From contig NZ_CP043506.1 in NCBI RefSeq assembly GCF_008365315.1, positions 2,276,001 to 2,340,000 of the forward strand: a DNA stretch of 64,000 bases, in the 5' to 3' direction. The position numbers and the translations under genes are program-made. The first letter of the stretch is position 1, and each line of letters starts with the position of its first letter. This stretch comes from Acetobacter vaccinii (lineage in GTDB: Bacteria > Pseudomonadota > Alphaproteobacteria > Acetobacterales > Acetobacteraceae). Positions 63,045 to 64,000 of the stretch are shown here, one piece after another. A model generated the notes under the pieces. It was not told where the DNA came from. It saw only the letters and a program-made list of their open reading frames with translations, and searched no databases.

Positions 63045-63296
63045 TTACCCTCGGTTTTTCAGATCGACGATGCAGGAGGCAAGATCATTGATCGTGCGGA
63101 TATCAGCCAGCTTGTCCAGCGGGACAGAAACATCGAGGCTGTCTTCCACTTCCATGACAAAATTCATGACCGCCAGAGAATCAAAGGCAAGGTCTTCCAT
63201 GATCTTGCAGTTGCCATCGATGTTCCGGGGAACCTTCGGGTTGGCGAGCAGCTTTTGGATGATCAGCGCGGAAACGCCTTCAACGGTTTCGCTCAT
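63045..63296 (-). CDS. Acyl carrier protein dedicated to sphingolipid synthesis
   Basis: An 83-residue carrier protein with the phosphopantetheine site AFDSLAVMNF (Ser40), acidic helix VMEVEDSLDVSVPLDKL, and typical length. It is distinct from a housekeeping AcpP by the IMEDLAFDSLAVM sequence and by location directly in front of serine palmitoyltransferase, and would present the acyl thioester to that enzyme. The ATG at 63296 is chosen, as the frame upstream overlaps the intergenic region with a terminator. Confidence 0.92.
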   Translation of the reverse strand: MSETVEGVSALIIQKLLANPKVPRNIDGNCKIMEDLAFDSLAVMNFVMEVEDSLDVSVPLDKLADIRTINDLASCIVDLKNRG

Positions 63297-63368
63297 GTCG
63301 GATCTTTCATTTCTGTCAGGCATCAAGGCACATCAGGTCTTTGCCCATTTAAAGACGCCTTATGGGAG

Positions 63369-63389
63369 AAAAAAGCTGGTTTGACCAGC
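63369..63389 (-). terminator. Rho-independent terminator behind the acyl ligase gene
   Basis: On the minus strand GCTGGT (63389-63384), loop CAA, ACCAGC (63380-63375) and then TTTTTT (63374-63369). The 6 bp stem is short but the U-run is perfect, 40 nt after the ligase stop. It should partly separate the ligase from acp-spt. Confidence 0.7.
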
Positions 63390-63428
63390 CTTCCTCCCAT
63401 CAGGTCACGGGTGCTTTGGCACCGTGTG

Positions 63429-64000
63429 TCAGGCTACTTCCTGTTCCTGCGTGAACAGGCCGTTCAGGTACATGGCGCGTGCCTTGGCCCGTGTCAGTTT
63501 GCCAGAGGATGTCTGGGGCAGTGTGTGGGGCGGGACCAGCACGACAGACACCTCAACCCCATGTAACCGGCGGAAGAGGCTGACAGCCTCGGCCCGCAGG
63601 TTTTCACGCACAACCGGGTCGGAGGCACGGCACTGGATCAGTGCCACAACCTCTTCATGGTCACCTGTCTCAAGCGAGAACACAGCAACATCACGGCTGC
63701 GCAGGGCAGGGATATGGGTTTCAGCCGACCATTCCAGATCCTGCGGCCAGATATTGCGACCGTTGATGATGATAAGGTCTTTGGCACGCCCGGTTACAAC
63801 AACCTGGCCATCCAGCATGTAACCAAGGTCACCCGTGTCCAGCCAGCCATTGCTGTCCAGAACCTTGCTGGTTTCCTCATCCATGCGGAAATAGCCGTTC
63901 ATCAGGCTGGGGCCGCGCACATAGATGGTGCCGATTTCACGGTCCTTCAGGGGGGTGCCCATCGGGTCACGCACTTCCAGACCATGGCCGGGCAGCACCT
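63429..64000 (-). CDS. Acyl-CoA/acyl-ACP ligase, C-terminal part (start beyond window)
   Basis: The last ~190 residues of an AMP-forming ligase; the rest lies past the window's right end. It shows GTIYVRGPSLMNGYFR, GWLDTGDLGYM, the hinge GRAKDLIIINGRNIWPQDLE and the C-terminal catalytic Lys in TSSGKLTRAKARA. Enzymes of this kind charge fatty acids onto ACP or CoA. Beside the dedicated ACP and serine palmitoyltransferase it most likely loads the acyl chain onto that ACP, as in the Caulobacter sphingolipid locus; this is inferred. Confidence 0.9.
   Translation of the reverse strand, partial: VLPGHGLEVRDPMGTPLKDREIGTIYVRGPSLMNGYFRMDEETSKVLDSNGWLDTGDLGYMLDGQVVVTGRAKDLIIINGRNIWPQDLEWSAETHIPALRSRDVAVFSLETGDHEEVVALIQCRASDPVVRENLRAEAVSLFRRLHGVEVSVVLVPPHTLPQTSSGKLTRAKARAMYLNGLFTQEQEVA

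Overview
The window reads as a core stretch of an alphaproteobacterial chromosome. It is most likely an acetic acid bacterium (Acetobacteraceae, Acetobacter or a close relative). This rests on gene content and order: a GC-rich sequence, tig-clpP-clpX-lon-hupB, a nuo operon running into birA-coaX-rnj and then proS-lolC/E-lolD, a short ProRS without the INS editing domain, an Rrf2-led SUF operon as the iron-sulfur assembly system, and a sphingolipid locus. No rRNA or other decisive taxonomic marker is present, so the genus is an inference. I see no insertion sequence, prophage, CRISPR array or obviously foreign segment.

Layout. 1-4050: the 3' end of glnD, a DUF4743/NUDIX hydrolase, an Atm1-type ABC exporter, a small unknown protein and rpmB. 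4270-11050: fusA (GTG start, strong terminator), a divergent phosphoenolpyruvate carboxylase on the minus strand, and a DUF445 membrane protein. 11100-17400: a SUF operon (Rrf2 regulator, sufB, sufC, sufD, sufS, sufT, SufA-like carrier) behind a promoter and an AT-rich dyad. 17344-22850: minus-strand RlmD-like rRNA methyltransferase, DEAD-box helicase and small CopD-like membrane protein, then NAD(P)HX repair enzyme on the plus strand. 22923-29937: tRNA-Leu(UAG), trigger factor, ClpP, ClpX, Lon, HU and tRNA-Val(UAC), a protein quality-control block.

30163-46400: complex I genes nuoA to nuoL and nuoN, many overlapping by 1-8 nt, then birA, coaX and RNase J up to a rho-independent terminator. 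nuoM is missing. In its place, between nuoL and nuoN, is a 17-codon ORF with its own Shine-Dalgarno whose stop overlaps the nuoN start, as expected for a nuoM deleted internally. 46490-52720: proS, a single LolC/E permease and LolD, glutathione peroxidase, an IclR regulator, a DUF3108 protein and a Trp-rich lipoprotein. 52811-55980: glmS and glmU (UDP-GlcNAc synthesis).

56090-64000: a HAD phosphatase followed by a sphingolipid locus. Acyl ligase (cut by the window end), dedicated ACP and serine palmitoyltransferase would make the long-chain base. A membrane hydroxylase, a MobA-like nucleotidyltransferase, a DAGK/ceramide-kinase-like enzyme, a Tam41-like nucleotidyltransferase and a calcineurin-like phosphatase lie around them and could modify and build a phosphorylated ceramide head group. 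That pathway is inferred from families and neighbourhood, not shown. It and the missing nuoM are the two observations most worth following up.
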